Source: a virus
Virus record (IMG/VR): IMGVR_UViG_3300042554_002321
Coordinates: 1 to 46,887 of that record
Reading direction: 5' to 3' (one strand)
DNA: 46,887 bases
The position numbers and the translations under genes are program-made. Positions 6,763-14,506 of the stretch are shown one piece after another. The notes under the pieces are model-generated. The model was not told where the DNA came from. It worked only from the letters and a program-made list of their open reading frames with translations, and searched no databases. Within the stretch, counting starts at the first letter, position 1; each line of letters begins with the position of its first letter.

Positions 6763-9003
6763 ATGCCTGCAGATCTTTTAAGCGTCCGGGGACGATTCAG
6801 TGAGATTCTGGAGGCAGCTCGGACTCAGGACCGCTCAAAGCAGTCCGCCACGATGGTGGTACTGAGTCATGTGCAGCAGATGACCCTTCTTATGATCAAG
6901 AAGGGTCTGTTTTTTTACTGTGAACAGGATACGTATAAAGCTCGTAGTGAGTTTCTAGATGATCTGATAAAACTTAATAAACTTGATATCCGTTTCCCGG
7001 CTATCGTTCGGAATTTTTTGATTGACGGTTCGGGTCTTTTCTATTTCAGGCCCGATCCCAAGCTGAAGTACCAGATTTACTTTTTTAACAAAAACCAGTA
7101 TCGGGTTTACCACGATCTCAACGGAGAGATCGAAGAGGTCGTAATCCTTTATTCCTACAAAGTTAAGAACGGTAACTTAGGGCTGCCTTCGAATACTTAC
7201 GGGCAGAACAAAAGGTATGTCCGTATCTCGATTACGGCCGAGATGATCACAGAGTACGAAGCCGACACGGAGCTGAGTTTTGACTTAGAGCCGGGCTCTG
7301 TCATTACTCCCCGAAACAGTCGGCCAAATACGCTGGGGTTTATCCCCGCCGTGGAGGTTCTGAATAAGCCAAACGCCAGCGGTACTGAAGGCGAAGGTGA
7401 ATTCGAGCCGTTCATGCAGCAGATCGTTCTGCATGATCAGATGATGCAGAATATCGCCAAGAACATCGAGTTCTTTGGTAATCCGACTCTGATCAGTTCG
7501 CGTCCGCGTAGTGATCTGGTGGAGGCGAGTGATACCGATCGTAACTTCCGTCCGACGATCAGCAGTCAAAGCGGATTTGGCGGTTTAGATTCTCCTTCCA
7601 CGAGGGTTTCAGATCCGTTTGGGTCGCAGTCTGGTATCGGGGGTCTTCGAGTTCCTCGAATTATTGCCAACGTAGAGCCGTCGGATCGGGTTGGTTACAT
7701 GACTCCTGACCCCGTAAACGGGGACATGAATCGATATGCGTTGTTACTACGAGAAGAAATTCGAACCGCACTCGGCGGCGTTGACGAAATATCGATTAGC
7801 GCCGGTGCCACTGCGACGGAAATTAAGGGCCTTATGGGTCGTGCTCAAGCGACTGCTCTTCGTAAAAATAAGAGTTTTTTGAGCTACGGCTTCTGCCGAT
7901 TGCTGGAGATGATTATTTATCACCAGGAGCAGATTTTCCGCGAGAGTTTTATTTCTGTCATGGGTTTGACTCCTCCCAAGGAGCCGAAAGAAGAAACTCC
8001 GGAAGCAGCGGAGCGTTATCAAAAGAAGCTGGCTAAGTACGAGCAGGATGTAGATCTTGCTATTCAAACGGCCCTCTCTGAAAACAAAGTACCTGGTGGA
8101 GTTTTTGGTCTTCCGCCAGACGGAGATAGAGAAGTAACGTATCGATTCCAAGGCGATGTTTATGAAGACACCGCTTACGACATCAACCAGAAATCGATCG
8201 TTGTTCGAAATCTTCAGGAGCTAGGTGTTGACAGCGTGGAAGCGCTGCGTTACTTGTTCCCGGATAAAAGTGATTTAGAACGAGCGGAAATGTTGAAGGG
8301 TTTCCCCTTCAGAATGATTCAACAAACGCAAGCCGCACTACAAAATTTCCTGCTAACATTAAATCAGCTGATGCAGTCGCCGCACCCTCTTGCGCCGACC
8401 CAGCCCTTAGCGGCAGATCCGAGGTTAAATATAACGCCTCTCCTCTACCGCACATTCGATCACCTCGCGCAAGAACTAACCTACTCGGGCAGCTATGAGC
8501 CAAGCGATCCCAGCTTCGACCCCGAGCCCGGTCTCCCCGGCAGTAGCGGCGCCCCAGGCGGCCTTCTCCCCGGATATGGGCTCAACCGTCTACCCTCAGT
8601 GGGTGGCGCAAACCCCTACCCCGGCGGTAGCTTCGGCAACTACAGCCCAAGCGCCGTCGCCGGCACAACTGGCTACGGTCCCTTCTATCAACAGCCAGTC
8701 CAGCCAGTTTCCGTCAGCCTCCTCCCCGAGCAACCCATGGGAGGCAGCGCTGGGCAGCCTGGACCGGATCGTCTCCCGGCTCTCCCCGTCCCTCAGCCAG
8801 ACAGCATCGTTAGCGCAGCCCCAGGTAGCGGCGCCGGATATTCAACAGAGCAATCTGGCTTTACAGGCCCAACAGCCCTGGGCTTACCAACCCCCTACGG
8901 TTCAGCCGACCTTATCCAACAGCGTCTATACGACCCCAATTTCCTCGCCGACTTCTACGGCGCAGGAGCCGCAGTTAAGCCAAGCAAGCGCCGCCGTCGT
9001 TAA
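6763..9003 (+). CDS. Portal protein with long Pro/Gly-rich C-terminal extension
   Basis: A 746-residue portal, the dodecameric channel at the head vertex. Supporting features are position after terminase and before scaffold/capsid, an N-terminal helical region (residues 1-60), the beta-rich clip/wing region (QIYFFNKNQYRVYHDLNGEI near 110) and a long helix with the ISAGATATEIKGLMGRAQAT motif near 345-365 that fits the portal stem/crown. Residues from about 578 onward are low-complexity Pro, Gly and Ser ending in KPSKRRRR; this whole tail is encoded by the same DNA as the first 169 codons of the next gene in another frame. Family portals rarely need this tail, so it may be a by-product of, or constrained by, the overlap. 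Confidence 0.85.
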   Translation: MPADLLSVRGRFSEILEAARTQDRSKQSATMVVLSHVQQMTLLMIKKGLFFYCEQDTYKARSEFLDDLIKLNKLDIRFPAIVRNFLIDGSGLFYFRPDPKLKYQIYFFNKNQYRVYHDLNGEIEEVVILYSYKVKNGNLGLPSNTYGQNKRYVRISITAEMITEYEADTELSFDLEPGSVITPRNSRPNTLGFIPAVEVLNKPNASGTEGEGEFEPFMQQIVLHDQMMQNIAKNIEFFGNPTLISSRPRSDLVEASDTDRNFRPTISSQSGFGGLDSPSTRVSDPFGSQSGIGGLRVPRIIANVEPSDRVGYMTPDPVNGDMNRYALLLREEIRTALGGVDEISISAGATATEIKGLMGRAQATALRKNKSFLSYGFCRLLEMIIYHQEQIFRESFISVMGLTPPKEPKEETPEAAERYQKKLAKYEQDVDLAIQTALSENKVPGGVFGLPPDGDREVTYRFQGDVYEDTAYDINQKSIVVRNLQELGVDSVEALRYLFPDKSDLERAEMLKGFPFRMIQQTQAALQNFLLTLNQLMQSPHPLAPTQPLAADPRLNITPLLYRTFDHLAQELTYSGSYEPSDPSFDPEPGLPGSSGAPGGLLPGYGLNRLPSVGGANPYPGGSFGNYSPSAVAGTTGYGPFYQQPVQPVSVSLLPEQPMGGSAGQPGPDRLPALPVPQPDSIVSAAPGSGAGYSTEQSGFTGPTALGLPTPYGSADLIQQRLYDPNFLADFYGAGAAVKPSKRRRR

Positions 9004-9448
9004 CCACTTCGGCCTCGAAGCGCCTGCGATCTTGAATCAGTACTCCACCACCCTGGAGGATGCGCTGATCCAACAGCATCAGACTCTGGAGCAAATTGCC
9101 ACCCGTGGCATGGCTATGGAGCAGATTCTGACTGATCCTGATCATCTGGCTGACTACACCAACCGGTTCTTCACCGAGGTGTATCCCACCGATCTTCGCA
9201 CTGACGAACAGATCGCTGCCGATAACGCTCGCACTGCTCTCCAACAGCAGTCCTATACACCCAACTACGATCAGGTGCCTGCTGTGCCTGCCGCTGCTAC
9301 CGGCGGTCAGCGTACTCAAGACCCCAACGCGCAGTGGGAACAGTTTGGCCAGGTTATGAACCAAGCTCCTGATCAAGCTTGGCGTTACCTGAACAACATG
9401 TCTCCTGAGTCTCTGCGAGCCAAGCTGTTGTTCTTGGATCAAGCCTGA
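8495..9448 (+). CDS. Putative scaffolding protein, overlapping portal 3' end
   Basis: 317 residues, frame +1 relative to the portal, sharing 509 nt with it (8495-9003). The N-terminal 170 residues are Pro/Ala/Ser/Gln rich and disordered. From about residue 170 the protein turns helical and acidic (LEDALIQQHQTLEQIATRGM, then NRFFTEVYPTDLRTDEQIAA, ending MSPESLRAKLLFLDQA), the usual character of phage scaffolds with a capsid-binding helical C-terminus. Position between portal and capsid agrees. The non-overlapping half uses the codon style of the strongly expressed capsid gene. Start ATG at 8495 has no strong Shine-Dalgarno; an internal start is possible, but codons before 9003 are open throughout. 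Confidence 0.72.
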   Translation: MSQAIPASTPSPVSPAVAAPQAAFSPDMGSTVYPQWVAQTPTPAVASATTAQAPSPAQLATVPSINSQSSQFPSASSPSNPWEAALGSLDRIVSRLSPSLSQTASLAQPQVAAPDIQQSNLALQAQQPWAYQPPTVQPTLSNSVYTTPISSPTSTAQEPQLSQASAAVVNHFGLEAPAILNQYSTTLEDALIQQHQTLEQIATRGMAMEQILTDPDHLADYTNRFFTEVYPTDLRTDEQIAADNARTALQQQSYTPNYDQVPAVPAAATGGQRTQDPNAQWEQFGQVMNQAPDQAWRYLNNMSPESLRAKLLFLDQA

Positions 9449-9462
9449 GTTAGAGTTAGTTA

Positions 9463-9481
9463 AACGGTGTAAAGCACCGTT
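9463..9481 (+). other. Perfect stem-loop upstream of terminator
   Basis: AACGGTG, loop TAAAG, CACCGTT form a perfect 7-bp stem. It lies 15 nt after the scaffold stop and has no T-tract, so it is not itself a terminator; it may stabilise the 3' end or act with the terminator that follows. Confidence 0.55.
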
Positions 9482-9504
9482 CGCATGGTGGACGAGTCTT
9501 TTTA

Positions 9505-9531
9505 CCCCCGTCTGGACAACGGGGGTTTTTT
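9505..9531 (+). terminator. Rho-independent terminator after scaffold gene
   Basis: CCCCCGT (9505-9511), a 7-nt loop and ACGGGGG (9519-9525) are followed by six T. This is a textbook intrinsic terminator closing the portal-scaffold transcript. Confidence 0.9.
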
Positions 9532-9532
9532 A

Positions 9533-9551
9533 TTAAGTAGACTGTTAAAAA
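9533..9551 (+). promoter_or_regulatory. 19-nt promoter-like motif (copy 1)
   Basis: TTAAGTAGACTGTTAAAAA occurs here and again at 33247-33265, each ending exactly 12 nt before a start codon. The TAGACT core resembles a -10 box. It follows the terminator directly, so it would restart transcription for the genes from 9564. Confidence 0.6.
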
Positions 9552-9563
9552 CCATTTATTACG

Positions 9564-9746
9564 ATGCCTTTTAAGTCAGAAGCTCAAAGGCGTAAATTCT
9601 ATGCCATGCAGGAACGAGGTGAAATTTCTAAATCTAAGGTAGATGAGTACGAAAAGAAGACTAAAGGTGAGCTTCCTGAGCGTGTAAAAAACCGCGAGGA
9701 AGCGAAGAAAAAAGCTGTAAAATACAAAAAGAACAAAGGTAAGTAA
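9564..9746 (+). CDS. Small basic phage protein (MPFKSEAQRRKFYAM family)
   Basis: 60 residues, extremely Lys/Arg/Glu rich. The N-terminus MPFKSEAQRRKFYAMQERGE is a common beginning of small phage and bacterial proteins of unknown function. It is the first gene after the terminator and the 19-nt promoter-like motif. No Shine-Dalgarno is visible in the 12 nt before ATG. A nucleic-acid-binding or head-interior role is only a guess from charge. Confidence 0.65.
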   Translation: MPFKSEAQRRKFYAMQERGEISKSKVDEYEKKTKGELPERVKNREEAKKKAVKYKKNKGK

Positions 9747-9749
9747 TCC

Positions 9750-9959
9750 GTGCCCAACTCCATTGGTCGCCGCCGTGGCGGAGAGAATACCGAAGTCGAG
9801 CAGCTTAAAAAAGAACTCGAAGAGCTTAAAGCTAATTACGCTCGGGATATAACCTTAATCGGCAGCGATATTCGTGCCCTTGACAGTCGAATCCCTGCTG
9901 AAGCTCCGACTGATAACATCGCTGTCGACGCTCCGACTGATAACACCCCCGCCGCTTAG
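9750..9959 (+). CDS. Hypothetical coiled-coil protein
   Basis: 69 residues from a GTG three nucleotides after the previous stop. Residues 15-45 show heptad-like hydrophobics (VEQLKKELEELKANYARD), suggesting a short coiled coil. The C-terminus repeats APTDN twice. It lies between scaffold and capsid genes. Function unknown; a head accessory protein is possible. Confidence 0.5.
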   Translation: MPNSIGRRRGGENTEVEQLKKELEELKANYARDITLIGSDIRALDSRIPAEAPTDNIAVDAPTDNTPAA

Positions 9960-9985
9960 AATTAAGGCAGCTCTGGCTGCTTTAA

Positions 9986-10699
9986 ATGTATATATCGTAT
10001 CGAAATTACAACTATGATTCTGGGCCTCATCAGGTACAGACCGGACCCTCTTATCAAGGTTATGTCGTAGTCAGTTCTGGTATTCAAGATACCGGAGCAG
10101 ACGTAGGTAGGATTGTCGCTGGCTCACCTAGCTACAGCGGTACGTATTCGACCGCGTGGCGGCAAGTTCCTGCGGCGGTTTCTGGGTATTGGACTGACTA
10201 CGAGAACGTCGATTACGCACCAAGCGGTGTTCTAAGCTCGTACCAGGGTTACCGGCCCGTCACTGTTAATACGATTGCCGGCCGTAAAGTTCAGACTTTT
10301 ACCGGACCAGATTATGGCGTCCGGGACGCAGGAAAATTTACGTACTTCGGAGGCTCTGCACCCGACTCTCAAGTATATGATCCGTACAATACGCCAACTG
10401 GTAACACAGGACAGCAAGGCGTAACCGGCGGCGGCGTCACCCACGGGCGATATGAGGGAGGCATCCTTACCAATTCGCTAGGTCCGCTGGGAACTTCTAA
10501 TCGATCTGAGTGGGTTTATAACCCGCCGGTGTACTGCAGAACGTATACGCAGACAATTCGTACGGAAGAACCTGGGCTTATGTCCGTTCCTTTTAGATTC
10601 ATGTATCGCGGCGGTGCGGCCAAATATGTTTCTAATTACGGCTCCATTTACTACCAACTATCAGAGAGCGTACGCAATATGTATCGAAAGTTGGGTTAA
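9986..10699 (+). CDS. Hypothetical Tyr/Gly-rich virion protein
   Basis: 237 residues, rich in Tyr, Gly, Ser and Thr with few charges, a composition typical of beta-rich structural proteins. It starts MYISYRNYNYDSGPHQVQ and ends with a helical SVRNMYRKLG. It sits directly before the capsid gene, so a head-associated role is likely. I do not recognise a family. Confidence 0.6.
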   Translation: MYISYRNYNYDSGPHQVQTGPSYQGYVVVSSGIQDTGADVGRIVAGSPSYSGTYSTAWRQVPAAVSGYWTDYENVDYAPSGVLSSYQGYRPVTVNTIAGRKVQTFTGPDYGVRDAGKFTYFGGSAPDSQVYDPYNTPTGNTGQQGVTGGGVTHGRYEGGILTNSLGPLGTSNRSEWVYNPPVYCRTYTQTIRTEEPGLMSVPFRFMYRGGAAKYVSNYGSIYYQLSESVRNMYRKLG

Positions 10700-10779
10700 C
10701 GCTAAGAATGAGACAAAGGTCTTTTAATCTGTTGATTCTCTAGTTAGATTACGTATGTAGTTCTTCGGAGGTTGGCGCT

Positions 10780-10871
10780 TTGTTCGTCGACAATGATTTT
10801 CCGAAGCTGCTCGGCGCAGAGCTCTACCGTCCGCACCCAGCGTACGTTGTAGAGATGGCTGCAGAGCCGGT
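10780..10871 (+). CDS. Major capsid protein, exon 1 (TTG start)
   Basis: This short exon encodes about 31 residues: FVDNDFPKLLGAELYRPH, then PAYVVEMAAEPV. No ATG is in frame after the upstream stop at 10741-10743, but GGAGG (10767-10771) sits eight bases before the TTG at 10780, a good Shine-Dalgarno. The reading frame runs into the intron and stops at TGA 10918-10920. Joining nucleotide 10871 to 11997 gives EMAAEPV-VVHDFSKQPG, an uninterrupted frame into the capsid body. Exon 1 ends in U as group I introns require. A conventional gene call would miss this exon and begin the capsid at 12136. Confidence 0.78.
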
Positions 10872-11996
10872 TGACAATCCAGCCGCCTCTCTGAGTAATC
10901 GGAGAGTGAAAACCCGGTGAATTGCTGGAAACCCTTCTTAAAAGCTTCAAACCCTACAACGTAGCTGGCGACGGCAAGCGTGAATGGTTAAAAAGTTTGA
11001 AGTCTGGGGCAATCAGCAGCCAAGCCTCTCAGGAATGAGTGGAAGGTTCATCGACTAGGACATACGATCCAGACCGGATTATGAAGTCCACTAGCGCCGG
11101 GGCTCCCAGTATTGTTCGTAAGCTTTAAGCTTTCGCTCAATACCTAGACTACATCCTCCGTAAATAGCCTGTATGGCTTTTGCGTCCCTGATGTAACCAG
11201 GAATAGAATACAAATCTTTTCCTGTTTTAGTTACTTCTGATTTAATCGGAAGACTTAAACCACTAACATCGAGGATCCAAGTCTGAAGCTGGTAAGCAAA
11301 CTCAAGAGAAGCCGTGGTGACTTTAAATCGACGTTCTGTAACGGATCCGTCGCCGTCCCACACTCCTCTTAAAAAGTCCTTTTTAAACTCACGGAGGTCA
11401 CAAGAAAGTTTTAAAGTGTGGGATTTGTTAGGTGTTATGCCTAACTTAATTAAATCCTCCACCATGAACTTTTTGCTAAGAACTAAAATTTTTTGAGGGG
11501 CATGTTCCTTTCCATTAGTTTTAGGAATCTTTGTCTTAAGTTCAGGAGCACCTTCACCTAAGAACTTTCTAAACTGCTCTAAAATGTTACAGTCTTGTTC
11601 TTTTAGAGCTATCCTCGCTGCTGTTAATCTAGGACTTATGTTTCCATCTGCCGCTAACAAACCTAGAAAGTAAGCTTTATCGGGTGTATCAATGACCTCA
11701 AAATAGCGGTCATTGTACTCCATAAAAGAGTAAGTCTCTCCTGATTTTCTCTTGCGTTTACCGGTTTGTTCAAAGTAAGATGGAATACCTAGTTTCTTCC
11801 TGGCTTTATAAAAAGTCACCATCGTAACGCCTAGAACTTTCGCTGCTTCAACATCTGGCATTTTTGAAGCCAGTTCTTGAACAACAGAAAAGTCTGGATC
11901 AAAACGTTCGAAACGTGGCATTGGGAGCAAGATATAGTCAGTGCCCTAGGGATGAGAAATCTAGGGAACGGATTCGGACTCAAGAATCCTAGCACG
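10872..11996 (+). ncRNA. Group I self-splicing intron in the capsid gene
   Basis: All four conserved core elements are visible in order. P is GAATTGCTGGAAA (10919-10931), Q is CAATCAGCAGCC (11010-11021), R contains GGTTCATCGACTAGG (11045-11059) and S contains GAAGTCCA (11083-11090). P4 pairs TGCTG (10923-10927) with CAGCA (11014-11018); P7 pairs GACT (11053-11056) with AGTC (11085-11088); P8 is ATCC/GGAT. The exon end GAGCCGGU can pair with GCCGCCUC (10882-10889) as P1 with one mismatch and the required final U-G. Near the 3' end CCCTAG/CTAGGG (11944-11949, 11961-11966) forms a P9-type hairpin. The 3' boundary after G11996 is inferred from frame. The endonuclease gene fills the P8/P9 side on the opposite strand. 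Confidence 0.85.
11091..11930 (-). CDS. LAGLIDADG homing endonuclease, antisense inside the capsid intron
   Basis: 279 residues. Two LAGLIDADG helices are clear: AYFLGLLAADG (residues 86-96) and FLRGVWDGDG (186-195), each ending in the catalytic acid. The N-terminal 60 residues carry a helix-turn-helix (DVEAAKVLGVTMVTFYKARK) that may help DNA recognition. Such enzymes cut intron-less alleles and drive intron spread. The gene runs opposite to the capsid gene, so it must be expressed from its own leftward promoter; its stop codon touches the S element of the intron core. An alternative start is the ATG at 11921. Confidence 0.92.
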   Translation of the reverse strand: MLPMPRFERFDPDFSVVQELASKMPDVEAAKVLGVTMVTFYKARKKLGIPSYFEQTGKRKRKSGETYSFMEYNDRYFEVIDTPDKAYFLGLLAADGNISPRLTAARIALKEQDCNILEQFRKFLGEGAPELKTKIPKTNGKEHAPQKILVLSKKFMVEDLIKLGITPNKSHTLKLSCDLREFKKDFLRGVWDGDGSVTERRFKVTTASLEFAYQLQTWILDVSGLSLPIKSEVTKTGKDLYSIPGYIRDAKAIQAIYGGCSLGIERKLKAYEQYWEPRR

Positions 11997-13020
11997 TGTT
12001 GTTCACGACTTTTCAAAACAGCCTGGCCAGACCGTTCAGCTTGATCGTTATCGCTTCTGGGGTAATCCCGGCAGCAAGGAATCCCGCGAGCGTACTGCAG
12101 AGCAGACCATTGGTACTGCTAACAGCCGCAACATCGTGAAGGACAAAGTGCTGGTGACTCTTAAGGAGTACACCGGTCCTGCTGATCCGTCCGATCCCAC
12201 TCAGCCGAGCACCTTTAAGATTGCTCGGGAAACCCTGATCACTGCACAGCGCCTGCTGCTGGACACCGGTAACCTCACCGCTTTCCACCAGTCCATCGGT
12301 TCGCTGACTCTGCTCGACGACTATCGTCGTTGGCGTGACCGGGTGTTCATTAACGAACTCCTGAAAGCAGTTTCTAAAGGCCAAGCTTCCGACACCCAAG
12401 GTGGTTACTACTACCCTGGCGATCTTGCCGTCGGCGCTCTGACCTACGCCAACGCCGAACAAGCCAAGTTCGACGTTAAGGACGACCTGCTCCGCGTGGT
12501 GAAGAGCCTGCGTAAGCGTAACGTTCCTACTTATCAGGACGGTTTCTATCGCTGTGTTTGCGATCCTACCTTCCTGATGCACCTGCGTCAGAACAGCGAC
12601 TTCCGTGAAGTGGCTCGTTATCCTGGCAACGGTCAGATCAACCCCCTCATGTCCGGTATGCAGCCCAACGCTGCTATCTACATGGGTCAGGGCTTTGGTC
12701 AAGCCAGCTTTGTGGCTGGTGAGCCCATCATGCCCACCGGTTTCGTGTTCGAAGGCGTTCGCTTCTTCGAATCGACCAACATGCCCTCTCAGAGTCAGAC
12801 TGCCACCATCGGCGGCACATCGAAGTCTTACGAGAGTGCAATCGGTATGTTCTTCGGTCCCCAGAGCGTGGGCGTCGGTATCGGCGGCAACAACGCTCAG
12901 GTGCTTCTGAATAACAACGACGACTTCAGCCGTTTTATCATGATGATTTGGAGCCTGTACGCAGGTTTCGAACTTCTGAACGCTGATTTCGCCACCGTTG
13001 CTTACTCCTTTAACGCTTGA
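11997..13020 (+). CDS. Major capsid protein, exon 2 (HK97-fold, N4-gp56-like)
   Basis: Exon 2 begins in frame with exon 1 and gives a spliced protein of 371 residues. The frame is open back to 11965, well before the first ATG at 12136, and the extra residues (VHDFSKQPGQTVQLDRYRFW) look like authentic capsid sequence. Later segments such as YRCVCDPTFLMHLRQNSDF and REVARYPGNGQINPLMSGM resemble N4-gp56-like/HK97-fold capsid proteins. Codon use is strongly biased toward C/G-ending codons, as expected for the most abundant virion protein. It assembles the shell around the scaffold. The next gene follows with a strong ribosome-binding site. Confidence 0.87.
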
Positions 13021-13035
13021 TAGGAGGTACTAACG

Positions 13036-13914
13036 ATGGCGATTAACCCTAATCAAGTGCAAGTTGCCAAGATTTATCCTGGTAACTACACCAACGTCCT
13101 GCGTTACTGGCACGACGAAAAGTCCGTTGTTTTCAACAACGAAAACGGAACCTCCGAAACTCTGACCAACCAGCCTATTGGTGGTCCTGTCGGTGTGGTG
13201 TTCCGTCCCGGCTGGATTGCTCAACAGGCAATCGGTTATGTTGATCTGTCTTATCAGGCCAACGGTTCCGTTAACCAGCTTGAGTCCTATGCTCAACCCT
13301 ACGGTTCTGGTCTGAACGGGTCTAACCAACCCTTCAGCAGTGCCACTGTGATCATCCCTTCCCCGGATTATCACAAAGATGTCCGCGCCGACATCGCTGA
13401 TGGCATTTCGGTGCCTTCAGGTTCTTTTGTGTACCGCGCTTCTCTGCGTGTTGATGGCGGCGACGTAATCAGCAGCGGCGTGGGCGGCGGCAGCGCCACC
13501 CCTCAGCTCAGCCTGGTTCCCGCAGTGAGCCAAGGTCTTCGCAGCGACGGCACTGTTGTGTCCGGTCAGTTTGGCGTGTCTGTAACCGGCGCTAACAGTC
13601 GCATTGAGAACGGTAGCAACGCTTCGGTGAACATCATCGACGCCAGCAGGATGTCTGCGCTTACTGCGGAGACCACCTGGAGGCTGTTTGCTACTCGCAA
13701 CTTGGGCGGCGTTGTCGCTTCCGGTCTGGCTCTGGCTTCCGGCACTTTCGATCCTCGTGCTCGATCCGGTCGACTTGCCGGTAAGGATAAGGCTCTCGCT
13801 ATCTGCGAAGTCTGTTGGATCGTGCCCGACACCGCACCTAAGCGCGATGATCTGGCCCTCCAGCCCGGCGGCGTGGTGGAATCCACCATCTACACTTCGA
13901 CCGTTCCTTCCTGA
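13036..13914 (+). CDS. Abundant virion protein, possibly decoration or tail-tube protein
   Basis: 292 residues. It is the only gene here with a near-perfect Shine-Dalgarno (AGGAGG at 13022-13027, nine bases from ATG), and it shares the capsid gene's codon bias, so it is probably made in large amounts. The sequence is beta-rich with many Gly, Ser, Val and Asn residues, and it lies immediately after the capsid gene and before a strong terminator. I do not recognise a family; decoration protein, minor capsid or tail tube are all possible. Confidence 0.72.
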   Translation: MAINPNQVQVAKIYPGNYTNVLRYWHDEKSVVFNNENGTSETLTNQPIGGPVGVVFRPGWIAQQAIGYVDLSYQANGSVNQLESYAQPYGSGLNGSNQPFSSATVIIPSPDYHKDVRADIADGISVPSGSFVYRASLRVDGGDVISSGVGGGSATPQLSLVPAVSQGLRSDGTVVSGQFGVSVTGANSRIENGSNASVNIIDASRMSALTAETTWRLFATRNLGGVVASGLALASGTFDPRARSGRLAGKDKALAICEVCWIVPDTAPKRDDLALQPGGVVESTIYTSTVPS

Positions 13915-13937
13915 TATACTCAGGTCGGCAAAGGGGA

Positions 13938-13961
13938 CCCCTCCTCCGGGAGGGGTTTTTT
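13938..13961 (+). terminator. Rho-independent terminator after capsid operon
   Basis: CCCCTCC (13938-13944), loop TCCG and GGAGGGG (13949-13955) are followed by six T. It closes the capsid transcript before the convergent reverse-strand gene. Confidence 0.92.
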
Positions 13962-13967
13962 ATTGCC

Positions 13968-14447
13968 TTAACGCATCTGCATCATGCTTGAGGTCGGCAG
14001 GGGTACTTCGATTCCACGCAGGCGATTGCGGGCTTCCTGCATCAGCCGTTCTTTTTCCGCGTCGATCTGACCTTCAACAATTTGTTCTACCAGCTGCTCG
14101 GTATACATGCTGGGGTTGATCGTGCGAGCACGCGCATTTAAATTTCGAATTATTTCGTTTTTGCTGAGACCTTCTTGCCCGAGCGCTTTCAGGATCCCTG
14201 GGTCCGTAGCTAACTGAGTCACCTGAGGAATTGTTTCGGCTCCGCCTAGTACAAGCGACGTGGCAACTTCTGCTGCTGTGTTTAGTACAGCTGTTTTTTC
14301 TTTTTTTGGAGATTTTTTTGGAGACATTAGGAGTCCAAGGGGCAACCCAATGCCTACATCCGGAGCAACTGCGTATACAGCTCTTAAAGCTTTGCCTACG
14401 CCAGGTACTTGATTTGCAAATCTAAGTAAGTTAAAAGGGTTGGGCAT
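13968..14447 (-). CDS. Hypothetical protein with hydrophobic N-terminal segment
   Basis: 159 residues on the reverse strand within a plus-strand structural block, ending seven bases from the capsid terminator. Residues 15-42 are hydrophobic (ALRAVYAVAPDVGIGLPLGL), possibly membrane-associated. The C-terminal half is charged and helical (EQLVEQIVEGQIDAEKERLM). No family recognised. The opposite orientation suggests separate timing or a later insertion. Confidence 0.6.
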   Translation of the reverse strand: MPNPFNLLRFANQVPGVGKALRAVYAVAPDVGIGLPLGLLMSPKKSPKKEKTAVLNTAAEVATSLVLGGAETIPQVTQLATDPGILKALGQEGLSKNEIIRNLNARARTINPSMYTEQLVEQIVEGQIDAEKERLMQEARNRLRGIEVPLPTSSMMQMR

Positions 14448-14481
14448 GGTTCGTTACCTTTCCTCTATTCTAACTTTGTCC

Positions 14482-14487
14482 TATACT
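14482..14487 (+). promoter_or_regulatory. -10-like box TATACT
   Basis: TATACT ends 19 nt before the ATG at 14507, in the short gap between divergent genes. No -35 is visible. The spacing matches other -10-like boxes in this window. Confidence 0.45.
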
Positions 14488-14506
14488 CTGCGAAAGTCGT
14501 ATCTTT

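Noticed and set aside
8975-9442. 155-codon reverse frame opposite the scaffold gene
   Set aside because: Shadow of the scaffold and portal reading; no promoter or start signal.
12013-12702. 229-codon reverse frame across capsid exon 2
   Set aside because: Codon bias of the capsid gene keeps the opposite frame open; composition is unlike a real protein.
13915-13920. TATACT after the stop of the gene at 13036 as a promoter
   Set aside because: It lies directly before a strong terminator with no gene downstream on that strand until 14507, so chance or a decoy is more likely.
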